Source: Temnopleurus reevesii (Eukaryota > Echinodermata > Echinoidea > Temnopleuroida > Temnopleuridae). Taken from it: a stretch of DNA of 64,000 bases. Below are positions 48,901 through 61,900 of the stretch, in pieces. The notes beneath the pieces were generated by a model, which searched no databases, was not told where the DNA came from, and saw only the letters and a program-made list of their open reading frames with translations. The DNA is taken from positions 10,673 through 74,672 of the forward strand of contig BQKZ01000313.1 of the NCBI GenBank assembly GCA_036244855.1, written 5' to 3'. A program made the position numbers and the translations under genes. Position 1 is the stretch's first letter; each line of letters begins with the position of its first letter.

Positions 48901-51900
48901 GATCAACACTGACTGACCTGCGTAACAGCAACTTTGTTTCCATTTCTTAGACACTTTACCGCATAAAAATCTTAAAATGAAGTTTACTTAAAACAGTTTA
49001 TAAAGCAATGGACAAACAAAGATGAGATAAAACTATATTTTGGGGCATCAAGATAGAACAGTTGAACAAACTTTAAATAAGAGACTATCATATCAATTCA
49101 TGAAGAGGCAAAGAAAGTACATCATTACAAATTTTGCTAAAAGTTTAATTACCAAATGTTGTGATTTTCAATTTTAATGATTATTTTACCATTATACTGT
49201 TCAATTTTAATAATTACTTTCCCATTGCAATAAGTTCAATTTTGATAATCATTCTACTATTGTAATGTTCAAATTTAATAATTATCTTTCACTGATCTGA
49301 AAGCACAGACCAATTTCAGGCAGTTAATTCCTTGTCATCTGTTTGTAAATTGACCAAGTATGGAGGTGAAGACTTGCACAACTATTGATATATATCTGTT
49401 CAAGAAGTAGTCACAATTTGTGACAATTACTCAGGGATATACTAGAATTCAACACTAGATACACCGCCTTCTTTGGGCCTTGCCTTCAGACTACTATCCA
49501 GCTGTAGATTACTTCAAGATGTTGTTGATAACCTATTTGTACTTGGACTTTTCCCTTTTCCCCTGTCTGAACCCATCTTCAATGGCTGGACACTTGTCAT
49601 TGCTCATTGCCTTCTCATCACTATCAATACTGACATTTCATTTCCCTTCAAATCTGCAAACTCTTGATGAAAAGAAAATCTTTTGAATCCATAGTTTGGT
49701 TCAAGCTTTAAGCAATTTCATATTGAACAGATCTGACAGGAGGATATTATGTCATCTTAGCTGTATGACTTAAAGAAATCTTAAGATCTTATGTTTTGAC
49801 TGGATACCAAATTCAACACATATTTCTTTCCTGCAAAGTGTATACTTGTTTTCCAATTTGAAATTTAAATTGGGTTCCAAAGCCCCAATGGTACATTTTA
49901 ATATGAACACAAAATTGCATGGATGATTTAAGATATTGCTTTGCACATATGTTATTTGTATTTTATGTCAGTGGAGTACATTGCAAGAAATATTCATAAT
50001 TACAGAATTACCCAAATCTAAATAAAACTCACAGCAGCTAGAAATTTTTTTTTGTATAATGCCACATATACCTGTAGCTACCTTGTAATTGCTACCGGCT
50101 TGTTGTAAGTAAGCAGCTATCATGTGCTATTTGAAGGCTTGCAATACGTTCTTTAGCGATAAGCTAGCAAGTTGATTGCTAACAACTATACTATGATCTC
50201 TGGAGGGAGTATAGAACACAATTTAGTATTGAACAGCATTTCCTTTTCTTGTTGTTGCAATATAACCATGATGCTTAGGCATGACCCCTCTACCCCCACC
50301 AAGCCAAACATCTACCTATTCTCTATAATTTATTTGTGCATGAGAAGCACAAGTCACGTGATGCTGAGACATCTTTATGATATTCATACCTCAAACAGAC
50401 AAATAAACTCTAAAAGTACTCATGACACAAGTCCATCCCTTATATGGAGGACATCTTGGATGAGAGGGGACAGGAGAACATCAGTGTGGAGTAGAAATTC
50501 ATCCCATTCACATTCTTCACAATACCCATTAAAAGCAAGACAATGTAACTCCAGTCTAAGGAACTTGCAATGGCAAAGGAAGGGATATCAAATCTGTAGT
50601 AGGTGTGAACAGGGAATAGATGAAAAATATGAGATGATGAGGAGAGAATGACCAGCATGTTGTAAAGCATTTACAGCTTGTTGTTTAGATACATGGCAAT
50701 ATTGAATAGGTTTTATCGTAATTCATCAATCCTTTCATTACCATGGTCACCTTTTGCACGGCACCATTGAACACTGATGACAAGAGCAAGTTAATCTGTA
50801 AAAGGTTCACAGTATAACCATCTCTCCAGTTTAATTATATACCATTGGAAAGCTGGAGAGTGTCACTTATCAAAGATGATAAACAGTTTGGGTACTGCTT
50901 CAGTTCACTTTGTGAAAAATGGAAAGAACAAAATTTGATTTTCTCAAAATGGGCTAGTCTTGAAAACAAAGGTATATATATAATTCTGAGCGAAATAAAA
51001 CATATCTACTTCATTTCAACCAAATATAACCTTGCTTTAGGAGATTATCATCAAAGAACCGACGTTGGCTTTTTTCCTATCAGAAATTGGGCAGTCCCTA
51101 ACGTAAACAAACTTATGGGGTACCTAAGAATTCAGTCTCTGACTCAAACATTCATGATCTGATGATGTAGGTATCCAATGAAAAACAAGTCCAATGGACA
51201 GAGGAAAGATGAAAGCAGATCATGAAATTCTAGAGTAATGTTTTCCTGTTTTTCCATCATTTTATCCTTTGAGGGGTAGATGAAGGAAGTCTATACCTCA
51301 TGACAAGAAGATGAGTCATGAGAACGAAATGATGGAATTGAATCAAATAATGTTCTATGCCAAGGCTACAAGGGATATCATGTAAATCTAGGAGCTTTCC
51401 TGGTCCAGATTGAGAAAAACATGTCTTCTACATTACATGTAGTTTTCAGTGCATGTGCCGTATATGGAAAATAAAGAACAAAATACATTTGCATCAAACA
51501 GATTAAATTGAATTGAATTGAATGTTTAAAGGGTGTTGCAAGAAATTTGGGATTTCCAATCAGAGTAGCTGTATAATTCTTGTTCAGAACACAAAGTGAA
51601 CCTACCAGAATGAGACAAAATCTGCCATCCATTATTGTAGCATCTCTACAGACAGAAGGGGGTAATCTTTTAACCACTTATATGGCATCCAGAGAGTAGC
51701 ATGAAATTTTGTACAGAGAAAATGTGAGAGGAATCGAGAGAAAGGGAGCTGATGAATAGAAGAGGAAAACAAAGATATAAAGAGAAGCAGTGAGTGAGAG
51801 CCGGAAGTTAGAAGATGGAAAATAAGTGAATAAATTGAGAAGCATGATTCAAGAGTAAGTACACCTAGATTGAGGGTCAATATCCAACTGAGAAAGCAGT

Positions 51901-54900
51901 TTCAATGTGCAAGGTAAATAAGATGTGAGCTATAATTAGTCCAGTATTGATCTTATACATCCCTTTAGGGTAACACAATAACCTTGTTACACCTAAGACC
52001 AGGGGTAGCATCCACAAGAAGAAATTCCTTGTGACTGTCTACACCTGGGAAGTACCTTTTTTCATCCTTTTATGACATATAATCTCTTACATTTCATTAA
52101 AAAAAGGTTCAAGAAAGTTCATTACTCTATGACAAATCTGAATATGATTCATCTTACTCCTATTACATGTAGATATAACGAGATCTAAAAATTTCTGACT
52201 GAGGCATCGTGTCATGCACCTGTAGAGCACACCATTATGCAGGGGATACACTATTACAGCTTCAGGATGGAAAGCTTGTCGTTTTCTTCCCACTTCAATG
52301 ATGCAATAATTTAAGATGGAGTGGTTAATCATCTATGTTTTTAACATGTGGAAAGATAATTCTAAGCAAACTACCAACAAATCATTAAACTATAGCAGGG
52401 ATATAAATATACACGTATGGCTGATTCAAATTCATAGCTCTTTTCGAGGGACCTAAGTTTGATGACAAAATAATTTGAATGCCATTTGTAATACTAAAGG
52501 AGTTTCAATGGGAGGGAAGGAGGTCTGAGAAATAATTTGATCAAAAATTAGGTCGGTCAAGACAAATTTGATCTGTTTGCATAAATACAGACAGAGTGGG
52601 AAAAATGAGAGAAAGGGGTCAAGACAGGAAGGAGAGGCAGCAAGGTTGGGAGGGTGAAGGGGGAAGAGGTAGAAGACAGAGGAGCTGAAGCAGTATTATA
52701 AGAAAGGGGGACAGATTAGAGAACACAGTAAAAATAAGAGGAAGTGAAGGAGTATGAAATTCTAGAAGTTGAGCGAATGAGGGCAGATTCTAATTGAGCA
52801 CTGAAATAAAAGTCTTAAAAAGTACACTTTCTTGTCTAATATACAAACGATTAAGAAATAATGTTAATCTTCAACAACAGAACTTAGATTAATCTGTCTC
52901 AAACTCCAAAAAAAGTATTTCTCATTATGCTGAAAAAGGAATCCTCCCCAAAATGAATCATTGGACAGTTGCAACCCATCAAATGTTATGCTTCAGAGAA
53001 ACTACTCCCTATTAATTGCGTCCCATCATCACATCTTTAACAGGTCCTCTAAGCGAACTCCAAAGATCCCGGAACCTCTATAATGTAATCAGTATGTATC
53101 ACATCAAGCATCAGGCCTACCAGATCATCGCATATCTTTCCTAAGATACTAGGAGACAGCTACAAGAATTAATTTAGCAAGCTATCACTGAGTCGTGCTA
53201 AGACCTAATAGAAATATTCCTAATCCAATCGAGATTGCCGGATGCAATCCTCAGGCCAGGCTCAGACAGGATGTGAAGAGCTTCATCACTGAATTAGATC
53301 ACTAAATACTCCCAAGGTTCTTCTCTATCTCTCAGATGGGGAAGGCTTTCTATTAAAGGTGGAATCAGAGAAGCTCAACAGATCTAGAAAATATGAATTA
53401 TTACTATTATAGAACTGTCACTTACCTACCCTTTTCTATCTACATATGAAACATGACTACTCCTATCAAACTACATGAGTGTATATTGACAAACATTATT
53501 TTTTAAAGAGGGAGGGGGGGGGGGTGATCAAATTTTGTAAACATCATTCCACGGGGGATGAGCTGGGATGGCAGGGGTAGGAGGTTGTTCAATTAAACCT
53601 TAGCCCCACCCTACACCACCTTACTTACAGATTTGTCTTCTCTAATAAGAGTGGGTAATTCATCTTTGGAAATCTTTCATCTAAAAATATTGTTTATTGA
53701 AATATGGGAAAGTGAGAGCTAACATTTCTAAATAAAGAAGATACAGCTGTTTTAGCACAGCATCATTGAAATCTAGGGACACCGTTCTTTCATATATCCA
53801 AGAAGAAAGCCCTTGAATCCACTCAGAACAGCCCTAATAAAACAATCATATATTTCTCATTATAAGATGTTGAAGATAAATAAATAAAACACATTATCAA
53901 TTGTTTATGTCATGTACAAGTAGCACATTTCATATTGGAATAACAGAGGACAATCTAAATAAACAAAGAGATCTCCATGGTAATGTCCAATCAACGACGG
54001 ATTAGCATGCCAGTGACATAGATGGACGGATTTATACATTGTGGTTTACTAAATACAGACTTCCTCTCCTTGAGCCCCATATATCAGTTTCTAGGTTGTC
54101 TCCTTGACAATAAACCACATGTATGGACTGATACAAGAATGTTCTCATCTTCATCTATAAAACGAAGACCTTGCATACTATCAGTACACTTTATCTAATC
54201 AGGGTTGTTTCATAAAGCAGTACGTAGACCTATGCATGAGTGTATGAACGACTGATCCTTTCTCGCACTCGATGATAATTCCTGGCGTCATATCGTGACA
54301 AAGAAAGGATCACCAGGCATAGTTATACACACAGCTTTATGAAACACAAGGCTAGTTCTAGACTAATCAACGCTTTCTTACTTTGGCTTAATGAACCACT
54401 GACATTTCTGAAGTCTATGTCCTTTGAACTAATTTTGTAATAACATGTATTTGAATCATATAAATGCATACTATAATAAAGCAAGGGAAATTCAAAATGG
54501 AATTCTGTAATCTCTCATCCCCTTTCGTTCTTTGAGGCAGAGGATGCATGGAGTCCAAACATTGTAAAATAGCACAGTTATCAGCATAAGATGTGGAACT
54601 ATTGTCTATTAAGTTGCATAATTGCATGTCCTGGGCCCAGTAACATAAAGCTTTGCGATTAATCGCTATTTGATTTTGCGATCAATTGCAAACTTTAGTA
54701 CATGATTTGCCATAGACTTGAGATTAGCAATTAATCGCAAACCTTTATGTTACGTGGCCCTGATATATTTCTCATCTTGACTTTAACCCCCCAAAACACA
54801 TTAAAAATATGATTTTCTTTCACAATTTTTTTTCTTTCAATAGAGGCAAGAATCATCAAGAGGTCTTTCATACAGATCTGTCAGTAGAGCTAATTACTCT

Positions 54901-57900
54901 GAGATCACCCACTCATCCCTAAAGTACAGGTATACATAGCAAAGGTCACAGCAACACACTTTACGAGTCTTGTTTTGCAAAGGAAATTGGTGTCATCTCA
55001 GTCAAGTTCCTTAGCTCATTAGAAGGTATACCTAAGATTATCTTTCAACCCCTGGTGTCATCTCAGTCAAGTTCCTTAGCTCATTAGAAAGTATTCCTAA
55101 GATCATCATCTTTCAACCCTTTATCTAAGCAACAGAGATGCTGCAATCGGGTAAGGTGGGATAGCTAGTGGCTGCTTGCAGATTAGGGTGTCAAATTGTG
55201 GTTCAACTTCAAGTTCATTTTTATTTCATTCTTAGATTTATGGTAGGATTTATTCTTAGAAAAAAGTAGACAGAAAGAAATTTACACAAATCAATTTATT
55301 ACCTTAATACAATAAGGAATACTATGAGATAAATTGACTAAATACATTTGAATTTCTTTTATATATGAAAGGAAAAAAAAACAAAAAGGAAAAAAATTAT
55401 CCAGTATATGTACTAACACAATAAACATTGTTTTCTTCTTATTTATGACTAGTAGAGATAGCCAGGTAGATACAAAGATAACCTATTCATCTACAGTAAT
55501 TACTGTTAGACCTACACAATATCCCTGCATGCATCAGATTTAATATCTTGGGGAGGGGGGGGGGGGTGATTTGGGGATTGCTTTGTAGTTGTTTTTGTTT
55601 TTATAGATAGGATGAGAGACAGCAGCTGTACACATTAGTAGTACAGCATTGATACAGATATGGGGAGGTGATATGAGGTTACTTTGCTAATGAGATAAAG
55701 GGGGTGTGGAAAAGGAAGGATAAAGACACACATACAAACATACTAGATGTCTTTTAACCCATTGACTACTGAATAATGTAAATCCCATAGAATTTTCGCA
55801 GGGACTTCCCGGTTCAAAAAGTCAATGGGTTAAATGGTCAGTGTTGTGAGTTAGAAAAAGACTAAATTACATCAACGAAGGGGAAACAAATTCTGAAAAG
55901 GAGAGCCTAAGGCAAAATATGACAAGTGACAATTACCCTCAATCAGACCATTTTTTGTAAATCTGTAGGATCAGATGGAGATGAACGAATACAGAAATGG
56001 AAGATCTAAAATAAAAAAAAAAAAAAAAAAAACAGCTCGAGTCAAATGAAGAAGAGATTTACCAGACAATAATAAATTGCAGAAAATGCAGACAAATTCA
56101 AAGACAGGGGGACTAGAGGGTAGACAAAATAACAGTTGTCTGGGTGATGAGTCAAAGGATTAAAAAGGATGCCTCTGACAAATGAGTGGACCAAGAAAAG
56201 GGGCAAATAAAGATCAAAGACTTCCTGGTGATAGACCAATTGCCATTGGTTTAAAGTTATTCAAACATTTCTCAATCAAATAGAAGTATAATAAAGTGAA
56301 TTGCAGGGTCTGAGGGAGACACTGAACATCATTAATATGATAAATAGGGATAATGACAGATTTACTGTTCAAATTCAAACATATTAGGGTTTCTCTTGTG
56401 AAATTTAAGTCATGGCACTTTAAAAAGGCAAAGATGTAAATGACCCGATCTAGATTCCCATTGACCTATAAAATTTGAAATATGAAATAAAGTCTCCAAC
56501 AAAATTATAACTTTCACATTTCCTCTTTTCAATTTCCGCTGGAATTTTGGAAACAACACCTATAACTGTCAAAAATACCTCTAAAGTCCGATTCATGTCC
56601 CAATTAACCTAGAAGGCTGGTATCTAATGAAGATAAGACCACTCCCATCTCCCATCCCATCCACTCATGTTAAGCAAACTTAGCAACTACTTGACAAGTG
56701 TTGTTTGCCAAGCAGGACATTCAACCGTGGATAGTAGAAAAAGTCTCCTCTTTGCCCATCTCATAAATTTGATCGTTCGTGCCTTATCAAGAAGATGTCA
56801 AGACAAAGCTAAAGAAGGAAAGCTTGAACATTCCACCCACTTCCTCTTGTGCTGATATGGTTCATAATCGGTTCACCCCTGTAAACCATGGAAAGAAATG
56901 TCTCTTCAAGTATCTGTCAAATATTGGAAGACTTCAAAAATTCAAACTATCTCTTTTAGTATGAGGAATTGAAAAAAAATAGACAAATTTGATTTGAGAG
57001 GGTTTAAATTTATTTGTTTCTTTTGTGGTTATTCTTGTTTTATGAATATATTAAAATAAATAACAAAGTAGTCTGTTCATTCTTAATCCTACTTGTAGAA
57101 AGGTGTAAGTTTAGCTATGATAGCAGAAGAGACACAGGTTTGATGAAGTTAATTCAACTTCATTCTGGTCATCACAGAAAATCTATTGTAAAATCTAAGA
57201 ATGTTGTTTATTCACAATTTGTGAACGAATTTGTGAATGGTAATGAATGATGAAGAGGGGTAGCTTTAAGATGACTGAACGATACCTATCTACAGACATC
57301 TATGGAATCTGAAAGGTTGGGTGAGAGAAGTTCAGACTCTGTCATCTACTCAATAAGCATCCGTCAGATTGAAAGATTAAAGTCTCAACTACAAATTACT
57401 ACAAACTCAAGATGGGAGAAGACACCAACAGGGGAGGAAATTGATGAGGGATATTGGTGAGGAAGGTAGCATATTTGGACTCTTCTTCCCGGAACATGGT
57501 CAAATTGGAGAAATTTCAAGATTCAAGAATCACTTTGGTCATGGTTTCTTCTGCTTGGCTGAAATTGCCTGAATGCATGCATCCATTGTGCATGAAAATG
57601 CATAATATAATCATTCGTCACATGGAGAAAAAAAGTTTTGATGACACACTTCTTAATCAGTGCACCTTTGAAACAAAGATAAGGAGTGTCGGATCATTAA
57701 AAATATGATTGCCGTTAATCAAAATTCTTTCCGTGTCTATTATAATTTCTTACATTAACCTTTAAGTCTGTGTAATATGTTTCTATTGAGACACAACGTC
57801 CACCTGCTTTGTGTGTCTCATCTGAAGAAAGTTCTTTTTTCAAGATTTGCAGTAAATGTTGCAGTAAATTTTATTTACACTTTATGTAAAACGAGACAGA

Positions 57901-58944
57901 TGTACCAAATACAAAATGGTAGATTTCAATGAGTAATTCTGAGTGTAAGACCGTTGTACGTCAGAGGTGTTAGTCTGGTCTGTTTTATTGGCATACCGTG
58001 TTGTGGGAGGGGGAGGGGTACCAGGTCTGTGAAAATGACATCTCTCTTCCAAAGGAAGGTAACAGAAGTGATCATGGCCCTTGAAAGTCATCTGTTTCCA
58101 TGGAAACCATCATCCTCACCTGTCTATGTGTCATTTATGGAGCAAAGACCTTTCAAGAGTCATCATTTCTATCATTGGCCTGTTAAACTATTTCACGCAT
58201 GTCTGGGCAGACGTCTTTCCTCCTCTTCAACCCAAACAAATTCATCATCAATAATGACTCATTTCCTTTCTTGAACTGAACATATTTCTCTAATGCAGTT
58301 TATTTCGCAAAATATAAAAAACCTAAAGCATCATTCTAGACAAGGGATGTGGAATGATAATCCCTTCAAAAGTGTGTCTTTCAACATCAGAGAAAAAAAT
58401 GACAAAGTGCTGTTCATGCACTAACTCTTTCCATAATATAGAAACTCAATATGACTGTGTGATAGAGAATCTTAAAATAATTCATTTTGATGAGTGCTCT
58501 ATTTCATGAATGTACAGCAAGAAGGTCGATAATAAAAGGAGAGCCTTAAATTTCCATTAATAGTGTTGATAACAAATCATTCCATGTAATAAGAGCTGGG
58601 TTTTTTGGTGGGGTCATCAGTGTAAAAAAAACTATATAAAAAACACACCATAAGGAGGGAAGAGTGTCATCGATATCCATCTACTTTGTGACCTACCTGC
58701 CAACCATGGAGCTGACTCTGTATCTCTTGAACATGGACAGACGCTTCATGCTTTCTCTTCATGTCGTTGATATGCCAGGCAACGTTAGTCATGGACTTGA
58801 GCGCCCTCGCTATCACATCACGCCCATGCTCTTCCTTGTAATGCTTCATCATATCCTGATCAGACAATGACAAACAAGATTGGTGAGAGAAAAGGGAGAC
58901 AAAATTATCATTATTTGATGAATGATCTATAAAACTCCTGCCTA

Positions 58945-58996
<52 letters not shown>

Positions 58997-61900
58997 CTGA
59001 GCTGGGTCATGAATAAAAAATTCCAGTCTCCCTATATTCAAAACTAAAAAGAGGGACTTTCTATGAACTTTGATAGACTAACAAAGGCTACATCTTTCAG
59101 TATTGCAATTTTCGCCAAAATAATTACATATTATGTCATTGTCAACAAAAGATTTGTATATATATTTTGTTAATATTTAGATATTGATAGTTGTAATTTT
59201 ATGATCATCTAAAAGGTTCTTAATATATACAGGATGGTCATGGTGCCATCAAGGGTACATTAAATTTCCTCTGTAACCTCATCTCGTTCATTAAATAAGG
59301 ATATAAGGATATTAGCTTAACCACATGAAAATGGGAAAAGATCTTGAATAAAACTCAAAATATAGCAGGGTTACAAGTTCTAGAACAAATATGTACGGTA
59401 ATCTTACCATGATCAATGTGACTGTAGATGAAAATGAAGCTATGTTGTGTTCACCAGAATTGGATATATATTTAAATGTCAACATACAAGAGGGTTTGAG
59501 AATTCCAAGACCAAAAGGAAAGCTATTTAAAAGAAACTTATCAAAAGTGACTTAAGTGCAAGAAGTGCAAAGTTACCATGGCAGGATCAATAGTCAATCA
59601 TTTATCTTAATAGGGTAGCATTTCTTTGTTTTTCATTCTCTCTTTTTCTAAACTGCAGTCTCATTTCAGGTCTAAAGTGTAATTTTTGTTAAAAGCTTAA
59701 GTATTAAACAAGTTATCAAACCAAAATTAGAAAAGTGCTTTCAGATGAAATCTGAAAAGTTTACATTAGATACTGTGTTATGCTCCTCCCACTCATCTTT
59801 CAGCAACAATTCTAGTAAAAAATAATTTGACAAGATGTCATTCATGCAGAGTTTTGAACATTAAACGGAAGTCTCTTTCAAGCAGGAAGAATGAATTTTC
59901 CACTCATTAACAACCCCTGAATTTTATCACATAATTTCATAGTGCAGAACCATTATGTACCTGACCTTCCTTAAGAATATAAGAAAAGAACTTAACGCTT
60001 TGCAAAGAGGAAGAAGGAAACTTAAATTAGTTGCAGGTTTTCTGATAAAACCCAACTCCCAAAATAGGAAACCATGAGAAAGCATTGCGATAGTCATGGA
60101 CGAGAAACAAAAGGGGCAATGTGATTCTCTGAGGAGAAGTCCCAAATCTGAAGTTTGAAACTTTTGAGTTTCTCGGCTACCCTGGATTGAGAGCAGGGAA
60201 AGTTAGAAGGGTGACCTGGAGATTATTCACACTGTTCCTGGCGCACTTGACGTCAATAGATTAGCATCACGTAGGCAATCATGTGACAGGCAGGAAACAC
60301 ATTATATTATTCAAACAGTCCAGGGAGAAGTTCTCTACAAAACTACTTTTCTCTGTTTTCATGGGTCTTTCCATCTCCATTATTCTCTCTCTCTATTCCT
60401 TTCTCTAATGTTTTTCTTTTTACTTGACCTCGATCACATTGTTCCCTTCTCTCTCTTCACACCTTCCATCTTTCTTGTTTCTCCATTTGTATGTCTATTT
60501 TCCCCTCCCTTTATCTTATCCTTCAACAATTATCTAAAGTAGCTGTTCTATCTTTCTTGCTCTCCAACATTAATAATTTTGACTTGACCCCTGTCCCCCG
60601 CCCTCTCTCTCTCTTTCTCTCCCATTCTCTCACTTCACACATCCAACTAGTTTCTAACACTAATTCTAACTTTCTCTCTCTCTCTCTCATACAATCTCTC
60701 TCTCGCTCTCTCCCCTCTTTCTGTCTTGTTCCTTCGATTTCACATCCATCCAATGCTTTCTCTATCACCATTTCACCCGCTGACTTCAGCTAGCCTTTGG
60801 CAACATAGCCCAAGTCATATCCCATTGCAGTTGTCCATGAATGTTGCCTTTCCTTTCCCTTTCTTTCCTACGCCTTATCTCTGATTGCCACAAGGACAAA
60901 TCGAAAATAAAACTTTACTCCTGATGAATAGATGAAAGACATTCACTGAAAGGATGTAGCATTTGATCTTCGGATTGTTTCGTAAGTTACAACTTCGATG
61001 TTGCATTGAGCCAGGGCACTAAAGCCCATGCATTCAACTTTGTAATTCTGCAAGGACTCGGAATTCAGAACTGCTATTTTCAATTCCTTTGCTAATTTGA
61101 TAAAGCATATTTCCCCAGATACAAAAGACTTCACATTGTTTATTCTAATCATCATGATTCCCAGCAGCTACTTTTAATAAAACATAACATTTATTTCATA
61201 CTCATTTGACAGATTAATTTTGAAATCTCCATCATGTCAGTAACTCTTGCTATATCATGACCAACAACCTTATGAATTGAATCTGACAAATTCAGGATTT
61301 GTTTTGCACTTTATAGATGTTTATTTCCCCCAAAATCAGCTGATTTTTTATGACACTCCTTTTGTTTTCTGATATTCTCACTTCAATCCTAGATATCTTT
61401 TATCGAATCCCATATCTACCAATGTTGGCACTCATTTTTGTTGAATATCCAAGATTTGCTCAACCTATTCCCCAAAACAGGTTGAAAGAGAACAACTTTT
61501 AGGGAAGAAAGTGGAACACAAAATGGCCGTCAGCCAAGATAAAGAAACAAGAGTTTGGTAAGGTGTTTCACCTTTGGTCGGTTATTAGCGGAAAGAAAGA
61601 ACAGGATAAGGGGCTATTTTCGTAACTTTCCAAGAACACACATGAATGTCCATGGGGGAAAGTCTTAAATCATATCAAAGAAAAACACTTCCAAATTGCC
61701 CCTCTAATTCAGAAGGAAAAAGACACAGATGGAATATGGACTGTGTAGAAGGGTTGGATGAAAGACAAAAAAGGACAAAAATGATGAGAAAAAATGGTGC
61801 TTATGGCCCCACACACAAACTCATACACCTAAAGCATACTAATAGACTGGAAAGATTAGGAAAGGGTTCTTTTGAGGGGGAGGGGGGGGGGGGGGGATGA

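Larger units (their letters stand above)
46613..58696 (-). other. PLEKHG-like large intron, 12.1 kb
   Basis: The largest intron in the window. It contains a GC-richer, proline-coding open patch (48660-48943), poly-G runs (about 53512-53523 and 55553-55567), a tandem duplication (54989-55119) and three MITEs (54204-54348, 54633-54760, 55754-55833). A purine-rich stretch spans 52590-52770. No exon needed for the reading frame is missing here. Confidence 0.6.

Noticed and set aside
50172..50651. 159-codon + strand frame inside the 12-kb intron
   Set aside because: No recognisable motif, no splice context, codon choice like surrounding non-coding DNA; the length is long but possible by chance.
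60490..60795. Ser/Leu-rich frames on both strands, including an Arg/Glu-rich one
   Set aside because: Caused by a CT-rich low-complexity tract, not coding.
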